Shown here: positions 36,376 through 46,500 of the stretch, in pieces
Numbering within the stretch: the first letter of the stretch is position 1
Layout: every line of letters begins with the position of its first letter
Assembly (NCBI RefSeq): GCF_032884065.1
Contig: NW_027062616.1
Span: forward strand, 558,001 to 622,000
Direction of reading: 5' to 3'
From: Artemia franciscana
Taxonomy: Eukaryota > Arthropoda > Branchiopoda > Anostraca > Artemiidae
Length of the DNA stretch: 64,000 bases
Notes under the pieces: model-generated
What the model was told of the DNA's origin: nothing
What the model saw: only the letters and a program-made list of their open reading frames with translations
Databases searched by the model: none
Program-made: the position numbers and the translations under genes

Positions 36376-36830
36376 CTAGCTGAGAACCGGCAGCTTCCCC
36401 GCCGGGCCCCAGCATGACACGCGACAGGCTCCTTTATATGGATTCTCATTGTCCCTTGTGTTCTAACCGTAGACAGTGCTGGGTCCCGGAGGCTTCGCCG
36501 CTGGGCCCCACCATGGCACGCGGCAGGCTTCTATATATGGATTCTCATTGTCCCTTGTGTTCTGAGTCCCGGCAACGCTATGACATTTTTGGATCGAATT
36601 GATGACGTAAATTGGACATTCCTAATCTGGCCCTTTCTCTTTGAGCCGCAAGCCTGGTATTTCGTTGCTCTTGTGTTCCCTTTTTGGTGACATTGTAGGA
36701 TAATTATACACGCATTGCTTTTGTAATACAGCAACACGCCTTCTTTTTTTACTATCTCTATTAGCCACAAGCCTGGTTTCGCGTTGCGAACATGACGTCA
36801 TTTATAGATTTTAATGTTTTACTAGCTGTT
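36376..36830. repeat. GC-richer tandem block between PLEs, left arm
   Basis: Two direct units of about 118 bases (starting near 36390 and 36508) sharing ccgggccccagcatgacacg (variant gctgggccccaccatggcac) and tatatggattctcattgtcc. Then unique sequence to actagctg at about 36821. The block starts and ends near actagctg, so it may be a separate insertion. Mirrored at about 41450-41890. ORFs in it arise from the repeat. Confidence 0.6.
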
Positions 36831-38383
36831 GGGTGACGCTAAAGGGAAGCTTCGCGCCCCCCCACGCAAGTCGTTACGCGCCATATTAGTTACACGTAAA
36901 TACGTTCTGAGACCATACTGGCTATGCATGACATATGAGAACAAAGAAAGGGAACAAAAAATGAAAAAACAAATAGGTGAAAAAACGAAGATTTTATCAG
37001 CCAGTAGCTAAATATGAAAAACAAGCAAATATTTCGACAAGGACCTCTGCCAAGTCGTCCTCAGTGCTCAAAGAAAACAAAAAAAAAAAACAAAAAAAAC
37101 AGCAAAATCAAACCTTTATAAGTGACCTACACGAGAGGAAGACAGATACTGACTCAACCAACAAAAAACCAAGTTTAAATCAATGAAAGAGAAGTTACCA
37201 ATTGGATTGAATAAGTATCCTTTGCCTTGCAACAGATTTCGCCTGTCTACAATTTCGGTTTTCATTAGATATGCGGACAGGTTGTCTTAAATTAGATTGA
37301 GCGGAAATATTCATAGATTCTTTTAATATTAAATTATTATAAATTGGGCTTTAGGAAATATCTCCCGTGTCTCTATTTATAGCCAGATTTCTATTTATAT
37401 GTTTTTTTTATCTCAATAGCCTCTTTAAAAGATTGCGGTAGACCATTTACAGTTGATATTAAAGTTGCCTCTTCAAAAAGAACTAAATGGGCAGGATTTT
37501 CGTATATAAGCTGGGCCAGAGCTGAATCAAAGTTGTCATTTTTATTTTCCAATCTCAGGGACTTGTCTATTGAAATTTTGTGTTCTTGCAAACGTTCCCC
37601 TAGTTGTTGATTGGTCCTTCCAATGTAAAATCTTCCACATGAACAAGGGACTCTGTAGACACCACTACCTAGTATAGGGTCCGTTTTATCCTTTCCCGAA
37701 ATGAAAAAATGTTCAACTTTTTGTTCAGTTTTAAAAGAAACAGAGAGATTATGTCTTTTTAAAATTTTTCCAAGTTTGTCGCTGAGTTTTGATACGTATG
37801 GTAATGTAGTGAAAGTTTTTTCTCAATTGACAGTGTACCTGAATCAAGGGGGACGGGCTTCCTGTTTTCCTGTTTAATTTTTTTAATCGTCTATCTATTA
37901 TATTTTCAATGAGGTTGATTGGGTAGCCATTGCAGAATAGAATGTCCTTAACATAGTCTAACTCGGATTTTACATGATTACGTGAACATATTTTTAGAAC
38001 CCTGTCGACTAAAGAAATTACTACCCCTCTTTTTACACAAGGAGGGTGATTTGACGAGAAATATAGATACCGATCATTATGGGTTGGCTTTCTATATATA
38101 GAAAAATCCAGGCTGGGAATATTTTTTATAATTAAAACATCCAAGAAAGGGAGCTTTCCTGAATCTTCCAGTTCTATTGTAAATTGAAGATTCGAATCAA
38201 AAGAATTCAAATGTGCCAAAAAAAAACTTTTAGAGAGTTCTGACCATGTTCCCAAACAGCAAGAATATCATCAACGAAACGAAACCAGAGAGAGTGTTTT
38301 AAGGGGAAACTATGCAAAGCAGACTGTTCTATGAAATCCATGTAAAAATTTGCCAAAAAAGGAGACAAAACAGTGCCCATGGG
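36830..38383 (-). pseudogene. Penelope-like element, 5'-truncated copy, left of centre
   Basis: The minus strand starts at RT motif B (LPMGTVLSPFLANFYMD) and continues through FRFVDDILAVW (catalytic VDD), KLPFLDVLII, the linker and a GIY-YIG endonuclease (YRVPCSCGRFYIGRTNQQ), then the 3' region with the ribozyme-like motif. It is the mirror of 39869-41400 and shares the same two frameshifts (the 9-base A/T run at 38218-38226 and the short A run near 37820). Everything upstream of motif B is absent because the arm ends at 38383. Confidence 0.85.
37023..37069 (-). ncRNA. Hammerhead-ribozyme-like motif, left PLE copy
   Basis: Mirror of 41181-41227: on the minus strand ctgagga, a pairing gac/gtc stem, then gaaa, flanked by short complementary agca/tgct. 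See the right copy for the reasoning. Confidence 0.4.
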
Positions 38384-39868
38384 GAGTGCCCATGGTTTTT
38401 TCACCTATTTGTTTTTTCTCTTTTCATTTTTTGTTCCCTTTCTTTGTTCTCATATGTCATGCATAGCCAGTATGGTCTCAGAACGTATTTACGTCTAGCT
38501 TACGGGGAGCATTTGACCAATATTATTTTAGATTTTTTAAATTGTGTTAAAAAACACGCAAATCTTATTTGTCAATTCAATTACTTAGAAACTTGCAAAA
38601 GAAATCGAATTCTTCCTCCTTCTCTGCGTTACAATTTACACTTAGGTACACAATCTGAGGGCCCATTTAGCCAGAGAATGGGTTTCAAAGCTCAAACACA
38701 TATTTTAAAAGACCATAGACTCAAAAGATATGTCCTTAGTAATAAAATATCAAATTTCAAATCTTTCTTACATCAGACTTTATCCGTTCCGGATTTTCTC
38801 CAAATTTTCGAAATCTCGCAAAGGTCTTTCTGACACGTTTTTAATTTAGCGAAAACCCGCTTATCAGAAAAATTTTCGAAACTCGAATTTCAACATTTTC
38901 AACAAACACGGATTTTCCTTCCTAGATTTTGTCCTGGCTCTCCTTTGGAAAATCTATCCTCCAAGGTTTTCACACCCAAGGAGCTAAGTATTCTATCAAA
39001 AGGACCTAAATTTGCAATGGCTCAGACACACGTCAATATATCAGAAATTATTACGAGTGTGGAGTCCGGTATTTTTAGCTCTCATGGTGAAGTTGAAAAT
39101 CCAGACTTACTAAGAGGGGAAATAGTAAAGAGTATTCTTGATTATAAGCCACCATTAACGCTTACATCTCAATCAAAGGAAGAAATTAAAATCCTCAAAA
39201 AATTGAAAAAAGATAAAAATACAGTAATTAAAAGAGCGGACAAAGGAAACACAGTTGTGATTATGGATTATGCAGATTATCAAAATAAAATAAATAGCCT
39301 TTTATTGGATAAAAATACTTATAAAGAAATAAAAACTGATCCTGCAGATAAATAGACGAAGCAGTTGAGGAAAGAATTAGAAATTTTAAAAGATAATAGA
39401 CTAATCACCCCTCAAATGTACAGAAAATTTTACCCAAAAGGTTGTTCAGCCCCGAAATTTTACGGTCTACCCAAAATTCATAAGAAGGATACTCCGTTGC
39501 GTCCTATTGTAGCATGTCATAGCTCTCCAGCTACAGGCGTAGGAAAATTCTTAGCTACAATTTTCAAGTATCTTCTAATAACACAGAAATCTTATATAAG
39601 AAATTCCATAGATCTTGTTGAGAAGCTGAAAAATCATAGTATAACAGAAAAAACTATCTTATCTAGTTTTGATGCAATTTCCATGTACACTTCATGCGAT
39701 GTCCATAAATGTGAACAGGCCTTACAAAGAAAATTAGAGGAAAATTCTACTTGGGCAGATTACAAAACCTTGGAAATTGACACAATAATGACGCTTGTAC
39801 GTCTTTGCAACAAGTTCTATTTATATTTTAGGTTTCGAGAAAAATTTTTCCTTCAGGTCAAGGGCCTG
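38384..39868. other. Spacer at the centre of the palindrome
   Basis: 1,485 single-copy bases between the arms. It holds only the 5' half of the plus-strand PLE. Its first approximately 110 bases (38392-38505) repeat in direct orientation the PLE 3' sequence at 41265-41355 (ttcacctatttgttttttc, then cagtatggtctcagaacgta), as a partial pseudo-LTR does in a PLE. Just left of it gtgcccatgg occurs twice (38373 and 38387), a short repeat at the fold point. Confidence 0.85.
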
Positions 39869-40858
39869 CCCATGGGCACTGTTTTGTCTCCTTTTTTGGC
39901 AAATTTTTACATGGATTTCATAGAACAGTCTGCTTTGCATAGTTTCCCCTTAAAACACTCTCTCTGGTTTCGTTTCGTTGATGATATTCTTGCTGTTTGG
40001 GAACATGGTCAGAACTCTCTAAAAGTTTTTTTTTGGCACATTTGAATTCTTTTGATTCGAATCTTCAATTTACAATAGAACTGGAAGATTCAGGAAAGCT
40101 CCCTTTCTTGGATGTTTTAATTATAAAAAATATTCCCAGCCTGGATTTTTCTATATATAGAAAGCCAACCCATAATGATCGGTATCTATATTTCTCGTCA
40201 AATCACCCTCCTTGTGTAAAAAGAGGGGTAGTAATTTCTTTAGTCGACAGGGTTCTAAAAATATGTTCACGTAATCATGTAAAATCCGAGTTAGACTATG
40301 TTAAGGACATTCTATTCTGCAATGGCTACCCAATCAACCTCATTGAAAATATAATAGATAGACGATTAAAAAAATTAAACAGGAAAACAGGAAGCCCGTC
40401 CCCCTTGATTCAGGTACACTGTCAATTGAGAAAAAACTTTCACTACATTACCATACGTATCAAAACTCAGCGACAAACTTGGAAAAATTTTAAAAAGACA
40501 TAATCTCTCTGTTTCTTTTAAAACTGAACAAAAAGTTGAACATTTTTTCATTTCGGGAAAGGATAAAACGGACCCTATACTAGGTAGTGGTGTCTACAGA
40601 GTCCCTTGTTCATGTGGAAGATTTTACATTGGAAGGACCAATCAACAACTAGGGGAACGTTTGCAAGAACACAAAATTTCAATAGACAAGTCCCTGAGAT
40701 TGGAAAATAAAAATGACAACTTTGATTCAGCTCTGGCCCAGCTTATATACGAAAATCCTGCCCATTTAGTTCTTTTTGAAGAGGCAACTTTAATATCAAC
40801 TGTAAATGGTCTACCGCAATCTTTTAAAGAGGCTATTGAGATAAAAAAAAACATATAA
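38500..40858 (+). pseudogene. Penelope-like element: RT plus GIY-YIG endonuclease, fuller copy
   Basis: PLEs encode a telomerase-related RT fused to a GIY-YIG nuclease. In order: N-terminal region (KHANLICQFNYLETCKRNRI near 38552); KRADKGNTVVIMDYADY near 39232; APKFYGLPKIHKKD near 39449; LRPIVACHSS near 39497; SSFDAISMYTSC near 39664 (motif A); LPMGTVLSPFLANFYMD near 39868 (motif B); FRFVDDILAVW near 39969 (catalytic VDD); KLPFLDVLII near 40096; and GVYRVPCSCGRFYIGRT near 40588 (GIY-YIG). Defects: in-frame stops at 38831-38833 and 39353-39355, a shift at the 9-T run near 40030 and a compensating shift near 40430. First and last parts share one frame. The partial pseudo-LTR lies at 38392-38505 and the matching 3' end at 41265-41355. 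Confidence 0.9.
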
Positions 40859-41180
40859 ATAGAAATCTGGCTATAAATAGAGACACGGGAGATATTTCCT
40901 TAAGCCCAATTTATAATAATTTAATATTAAAAGAATCTATGAATATTTCCGCTCAATCTAATTTAAGACAACCTGTCCGCATATCTAATGAAAACCGAAA
41001 TTGTAGACAGGCGAAATCTGTTGCAAGGCAAAGGATACTTATTCAATCCAATTGGTAACTTCTCTTTCATTGATTTAAACTTGGTTTTTTGTTGGTTGAG
41101 TCAGTATCTGTCTTCCTCTCGTGTAGGTCACTTATAAAGGTTTGATTTTGCTGTTTTTTTTTTTTTGTTTTTTTTTCTTT

Positions 41181-41227
41181 GAGCACTGAGGACGACTTGG
41201 CAGAGGTCCTTGTCGAAATATTTGCTT
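41181..41227 (+). ncRNA. Hammerhead-ribozyme-like motif in PLE 3' region
   Basis: The order is stem agca (41182-41185), ctgagga (41186-41192, matches the CUGANGA core), a stem opening gac (41194) and closing gtc (41212), gaaa (41215-41218), a very short segment, then tgct (41223-41226) pairing back with agca. PLEs are known to carry minimal hammerhead ribozymes in their terminal repeats (established for the family), usually with a tiny stem III, as would be needed here. Stem III is poor and one extra base follows the first core, so activity is doubtful. Confidence 0.45.
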
Positions 41228-41449
41228 GTTTTTCATATTTAGCTACTGGCTGATAAAATCTTCGTTTTTTCACCTATTTGTTTTTTCATTTTTTGTTCCC
41301 TTTCTTTGTTCTCATATGTCATGCATAGCCAGTATGGTCTCAGAACGTATTTACGTGTAACTAATATGGCGCGTAACGACTTGCGTGGGGGGGGGGGGCT
41401 TGGGGGGCGCGAAGCTTCCCTTTAGCGTCACCCAACAGCTAGTAAAACA

Positions 41450-41880
41450 TTAAAATCTATAAATGACGTCATGTTCGCAACGCGAAACCAGGCTTGTGGC
41501 TAATAGAGATAGTAAAAAAAGAAGGCGTGTTGCTGTATTACAAAAGCAATGCGTGTATAATTATCCTACAATGTCACCAAAAAGGGAACACAAGAGCAAC
41601 GAAATACCAGGCTTGCGGCTCAAAGAGAAAGGGCCAGATTAGGAATGTCCAATTTACGTCATCAATTCGATCCAAAAATGTCATAGCGTTGCCGGGACTC
41701 AGAACACAAGGGACAATGAGAATCCATATATAGAAGCCTGCCGCGTGCCATGGTGGGGCCCAGCGGCGAAGCCTCCGGGACCCAGCACTGTCTACGGTTA
41801 GAACACAAGGGACAATGAGAATCCATATAAAGGAGCCTGTCGCGTGTCATGCTGGGGCCCGGCGGGGAAGCTGCCGGTTC
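41450..41880. repeat. GC-richer tandem block, right arm
   Basis: Mirror of 36376-36830: two direct units of about 118 bases with ggggcccagcggcgaagcct and gacaatgagaatccatat, then the actagct flank. The adjoining G run at 41390-41408 is longer than in the left arm. Confidence 0.6.
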
Positions 41881-42245
41881 TCAGCTAGTTAATAAATAAA
41901 AGCGGATACCCATTTCCAAAAAGTATGTCCCTAATAAAGTATGTTCAGGACATAAAGTATGTCTTGATCTAGTTCTGTTGTGATGTAGGAATTAGAACAA
42001 ATATTTAGGGCACGATGGACGAGAGAGATTACCACAGCTCCTTTAACTTATGGGGTTTTCTGTACATAGTAAAATTGAGTTTATTTAAGCTACGAATAAT
42101 TAGCACATCAAGGAATGAGATTTTATTTGCAATTTCAATTTCTAAGGTAAACTGTAAATTCCAATCACATCTGTCAAGGTGATCTAAAAAATCCTTGAGT
42201 TCATTTTCCCTATAGTTCCTAGGTGAAATTACGTCATCCTTGTAT
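41880..42245 (-). pseudogene. Older Penelope-like RT fragment, right arm
   Basis: Mirror of 36035-36375; it encodes the same LDRCDWNLQFTLEIEI and FLDVLIIRSL segments on the minus strand. It points away from the host gene and ends within about 60-110 bases of the putative first exon, so the gene's upstream region is largely PLE-derived. Confidence 0.75.
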
Positions 42246-42299
42246 CGTTACAAAAACGGATCGTTAATTAAAAACGATCCTACAAAACATTATAAAAAA

Positions 42300-42359
42300 T
42301 TAATAAATATTAACACAGAACTAGTCACAAATGGACCTACGAGATCAGCAGCCAAAAAA
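42300..42359 (+). other. Putative exon 1 of the host gene (mostly 5' UTR; start undetermined)
   Basis: A good donor gtaagg follows at 42360, and an acceptor ttcatttcag ends at 42410, giving a 51-base intron. The exon ends in six A. Joining its last A to the first two bases of exon 2 makes ATG in the frame that stays open through exons 2-5, so the start codon may be split by the intron. An upstream ATG (42331) would read into exon 2 in another frame and stop after 24 codons. The transcription start is not determined. Confidence 0.5.
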
Positions 42360-42410
42360 GTAAGGCTGGTATTAAAAAATATGTTTTTAAATAATTCTCT
42401 TTCATTTCAG

Positions 42411-42457
42411 TGAATTGCCTCGTTTCATCACAATCTATTTATCAGTCCTTCGCTGAG
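42411..42457 (+). CDS. Host gene exon 2
   Basis: 47 bases between acceptor ttcatttcag and donor gtaagg. Frame: two bases completing a codon begun in exon 1, then 15 codons ending GAG. It encodes NCLVSSQSIYQSFAEA together with the next codon. With the following MINWKAIALEF this loosely recalls the second half of an F-box (cysteine-leucine-valine, then an aromatic near WK.I.L), but the first half is missing, so I do not claim an F-box. The 35807-35853 mirror is identical in length. Confidence 0.6.
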
Positions 42458-42725
42458 GTAAGGATGCTAGGATAGTTTCGAAGTTTTTTTTCATTTTAGT
42501 TGTATTGACTGTATCCTGTTGTAAGTTTTTTTTTCTTTATGTTTATGTCTTGCTGAGGACGGCCCTTGGACATAGGTTTGAAATAATCATTCTAATTTGT
42601 TTCCCACTGTCTTGCAAAAAAAAAATCCCTAATGTTCATCTTGTTTTTGGGGTTTTTGAATTGACTTCTCTTCAGTAATTTCATCTTACGTATAATTGAA
42701 TTAAAGATTGTTTTTTATTTTTTAG

Positions 42726-43587
42726 GCTATGATAAATTGGAAGGCCATAGCTCTTGAATTCATGGACCCAAATATACTCTCAGAGCTCATACAAGAGTAT
42801 TCAGTGACTGCCTTTAATATGATCACGGGGGAAAAAGAAGAACCTGTGACCTCTTACGATAAATTGGTATCTAATGCCATTTGGCGTAAGAATTTAAGCT
42901 CATATGAACCAAGACAAACATCTTTTCTTGGAGATGAAGATATTGGCACACATATTAACATTACAGAGATTAGTATTATCGTTAATTCAGGTGATATACT
43001 ACTTACCCACTCTCATGATAAAGAGAGCTTAACTATGAACACACTTACAGGTAAAATTCTGAAGAAAACAAATCAAAAGAACATCACACATATTGAATTA
43101 GTCAATTTATACTCTCGGCAAGTTGACATTTGCGGTGGTATTTATTCAAAACATGATCATTTTTTCCTTTTGGTACGTAATGGCTTAATTAAGTTTATGA
43201 GAATGAAAGATTTCGCAACTATTGGACTTATTGAGTTATATCATGGACTACAGCTAAAAAATATTTGTTATGACAAACCATTTCTTTATGTTTATGATGG
43301 CCACTATGGTGTTACCGGTTTTTCTGTGCCAAGCTTACAGAGATGTAAAAGAGAATCAGTGGATGGCCTAGATTCATTTAAAGTAACCAATGGGACTCTG
43401 TGCTATATTGAAGATTCTGGAAAGTATTATAGTGCTGAGAAACAAGTCAAGTTCAGTTATACTCTTCAGCCTTTTAGCATAAATATGGTGCATTATATTA
43501 CAGCTGTTTGTGAAAAATCCCCCTTAAATTTGGAAGAGGAGCATTTCAACTCGAAGATCTTTAGAACAGATTGCGTGTGTCTCTCAG
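42726..43587 (+). CDS. Host gene exon 3 (main coding exon), unknown protein
   Basis: 862 bases, from acceptor ttttttag to donor gtaaca at 43588. The ORF continues to a stop at 43653-43655 if unspliced, but the phase-1 end joins exon 4 in frame. The joined protein (exons 2-5) is about 410 aa, soluble, with no signal peptide or membrane segment. It shows short beta-rich repeats such as ISIIVNSGDILLTHS, FFLLVRNGLIKFMRM, FLYVYDGHYGVTGFSVP and GTLCYIEDSGKYY, reminiscent of WD40 or other propeller blades but without clear WD dipeptides. Family not recognised. Introns on either side are 268 bases and 6.7 kb. The mirror exon in the left arm appears identical, whereas introns differ at scattered sites. 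Confidence 0.8.
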
Positions 43588-46500
43588 GTAACAGGAGTTT
43601 GGAGAATAGAAAAATAAAACGCAGAAAGTCTTCTTCTGAGGATTGTTCATGTTGAGCGGGAGCAGCTGGGCTGATTGTGTGTTTAGTTGCAATTGTTTTT
43701 GCGTAACAACCAGCCTCGAAAATTTGGTATCTGAGTCGCTACCTGCAAAATTCGCTCTTTTGGGGCAAAAAATATTGTGTGAGAAAAACTTCTGTTTGGG
43801 AAAAAAAATATAGGAAAACGTTAAATCACTTTTTTTTAAAGAATATTGGATCTCTTCCCAATGCTGGTAAAGCTTTTCAGAGATATTGCAAGGGTTTATT
43901 TTCTCGAGGGCATGATGGTGCTTTGTGGTAGTTTTAACCTTGGAAAATTATTTGACTTTATTTTGGCTCAATTTTGGTTCAATATTGCTAATTAACTTTT
44001 TTTGAAAAACTGGTTTTGTAGAAAAAGTTTTTGAAGTTAATGTCTGTTTCTTTTTTATCGATATAGTCTTTTTCATTGAAAAAGCAAGGAATATTTTAAT
44101 TTTTATCTGTTTTTTTTTTTCTATAAGAATCCATAGTTTTTTTTTTACATTTAAAAATAATTTTTAATGACATACGTTCTTATGAAAATCAAGACACATA
44201 TACTTTTTATTTTGTATATATACCCTTCTAAAATTTTACCGAAAATTAAAACTTGATACTATTCCCAATACATTCCATCTGTGCTATTTTGACAACCTGG
44301 ATGTACCTACCCCCTTTTGATTTTGCTCAGCTTTAAGGGCAGAAGTAGTAATATTACATATCAAAATAAAGATTGAATAGAACTGAAGTTTCACTCGCAC
44401 TGTAAATTTATTCCTGAAAGTTTCATTCGGAAATTTGGTGCAAGATTTCTCTTTTAAATAAGGTTCAATCTTATCAGAGAAACTTTTTTTTTATATTAGT
44501 TTTAAGTTTAATTATATCTTAGCTCCATCTTACAGCTTTAGCATTTTGGGGTTTTTCTTTCAAATCGGCACTGCGGACCAAATTTTGTTGAGAAATAAGG
44601 AAAAAAAATACGAGATAAAAAGGGTCTAAACCCAGAAAATTGACTAACCAAATATTTAACTTGTCTTGAATTTTGTTTCAATCTTATTTGAAAAACTGTT
44701 GTTTACATTCGCTTTAAGTTTAATTGCAACTCAGCCCCTTACTTTCTAATGTCTGGGTGTATTCTTGGACATTGAGTTTCCGGACTTTAGGTTTTTTCTT
44801 CCCACTGTGGACCAAAATTTTGTTGAAAAATAAGGAAAAAAATAGGAATTAAAATGGGTCTCAACTACCAAAATTATCCAACCAAATATTTACCTTGTTT
44901 TCAATTTTGTTTCATACTTATTATAAAAAACTGTTATTTACATTATCTTTAAGTTTAATTGCATCTCTACTCCTTTCTTCCTAGTGTCTTTGTATGTCCC
45001 TGGATTAAGCATTGAGTTCCTGGATCAGAGAAACGGTTTTTTTTTATGTTCGCTGCAAGTTTAATTGCAACTCAGCTCCTTCCTTTCTAATGTCTGGGTA
45101 TTTTCTTGGACTAAGCATTTAGTCCGGCGAACTCGCGGGTTATTCTTCCAACTTGGTACTGATGGATCAACTTCTATTGAGAAATAAGTAAAATAAAAAG
45201 CCAAAAAGGGTATAAACCAATGAAATCAACAAACCAAATATTTAGCCTAAGGTAATTTCTAGTCATTCAGGATTATTTCTTCTCGTTGACAGGGCAATGG
45301 AGTCCCTCATATACAGAATGAATTTTGTCGTTTTGATTTTAATAGTACTTGATATTTTTGAACTGAGTAAATAAAACTTGTTGTTCTTTTTTCGTCTGTT
45401 TGACTAATCTTCTTGGATTGTACACGAGTGAAAGACTCATTGCCCAAGGTTTTACCAACAATCTATTCTATTCGCGTTGAACACTTTTAGGTATAACATT
45501 TCCTGCCGTGATAATTGTGTGCTAGTCTTCAACCCCTAATGACCTAGGCTATATACCGTATAAAAGTTTTACTAATGATTTTTCTTTTGATTTGGCATTA
45601 TAAACGAACGGTCAGTGAGAAATTTGTGCCAAAAAAGAAGAAATATAAATTACAAAAAAAAATAAATAAACGAATGGTCAATGAGAAATTTGTGCAAAAA
45701 AAGAAATACAAAAATAAATAAATAAACGAAGGGTCAGTGGGAAATTTGTGCCAAAAAAACATAGCTCATGCTCATGAACAAAAATGAAGTCCAATTATCC
45801 TTGACTTTCCCTTCTTCAAGTAATCAGAATGAGTTTATATGCTGCTGCCAATGCATTTGACTTAACAAAAATATAGTATTGTCTAATTCAGTTTCACATA
45901 TCATATTTTCCTGTAAAATGAAAGTTAATACCATTCCCGAGACAATATGTCTATGCTATTTTAACAACCTAGATGCGTCTACACTCTTTTGATTAAGTTC
46001 AATTGTGAGAGTAGAAGTAGTAAAAGTAGTAGCTCTGAGAGTTTCAACTTAATGCCCTCGGCCTTTCTTGAGACATAGCTGAGACACCTCATTGACAACC
46101 AGCATACTTATAGTGCCTTTTAATTTATTTTTAAAGCAATATAAACATTATGTAGAAGTTTGTACTTTATACGCTGTTCTAGGGTATACCCTTGCAGAAG
46201 TAATAGTAGGAGCAATAGGAGTGGTATGAATGATAGTAGTCGTAGTATTAGCAGTAAACATTAATGGTATTCACATTATGCCTTTTTGATCTTGTACAAT
46301 ATCCCTTCCTCATGCCCTGGTAATTTCAACTTAATGCTTGAAGCCATTTCTGAGAAATATCTGTTACATCCTATTGATGACCTGCATGCACATAATGTGT
46401 TTGATTTAACCAACAGTCCCTGAAAGTTCGAAGTTAATACCATTGGCCTAAATAACATTAGCACTAACAGCGGTAATAGTAGTACTACTGGTAGTAGTAT

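Larger units (their letters stand above)
16761..38383 (+). repeat. Left arm of giant imperfect palindrome
   Basis: From attggagtgc at 16761 to ggg at 38383 the sequence is the reverse complement of 58509 down to 39869, in the same order throughout. Paired landmarks: LINE 20440/54830, hairpin 23103/52502, exon 25387/50445, exon 34678/43587, PLE 37391/40858. The left arm is about 3 kb longer, mostly because of the hAT insertion at 28733-31114, plus about 350 bases near 21926-22303 and about 229 bases near 25152-25380 that the right arm lacks. Confidence 0.95.

Noticed and set aside
36414-36602. 62-codon ORF, mirrored at 41662-41850
   Set aside because: It is a translation of two tandem repeat units, repeating the same peptide.
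42411-42760. F-box domain call
   Set aside because: Only the second half is faintly similar and the first half would need a different frame; not enough.
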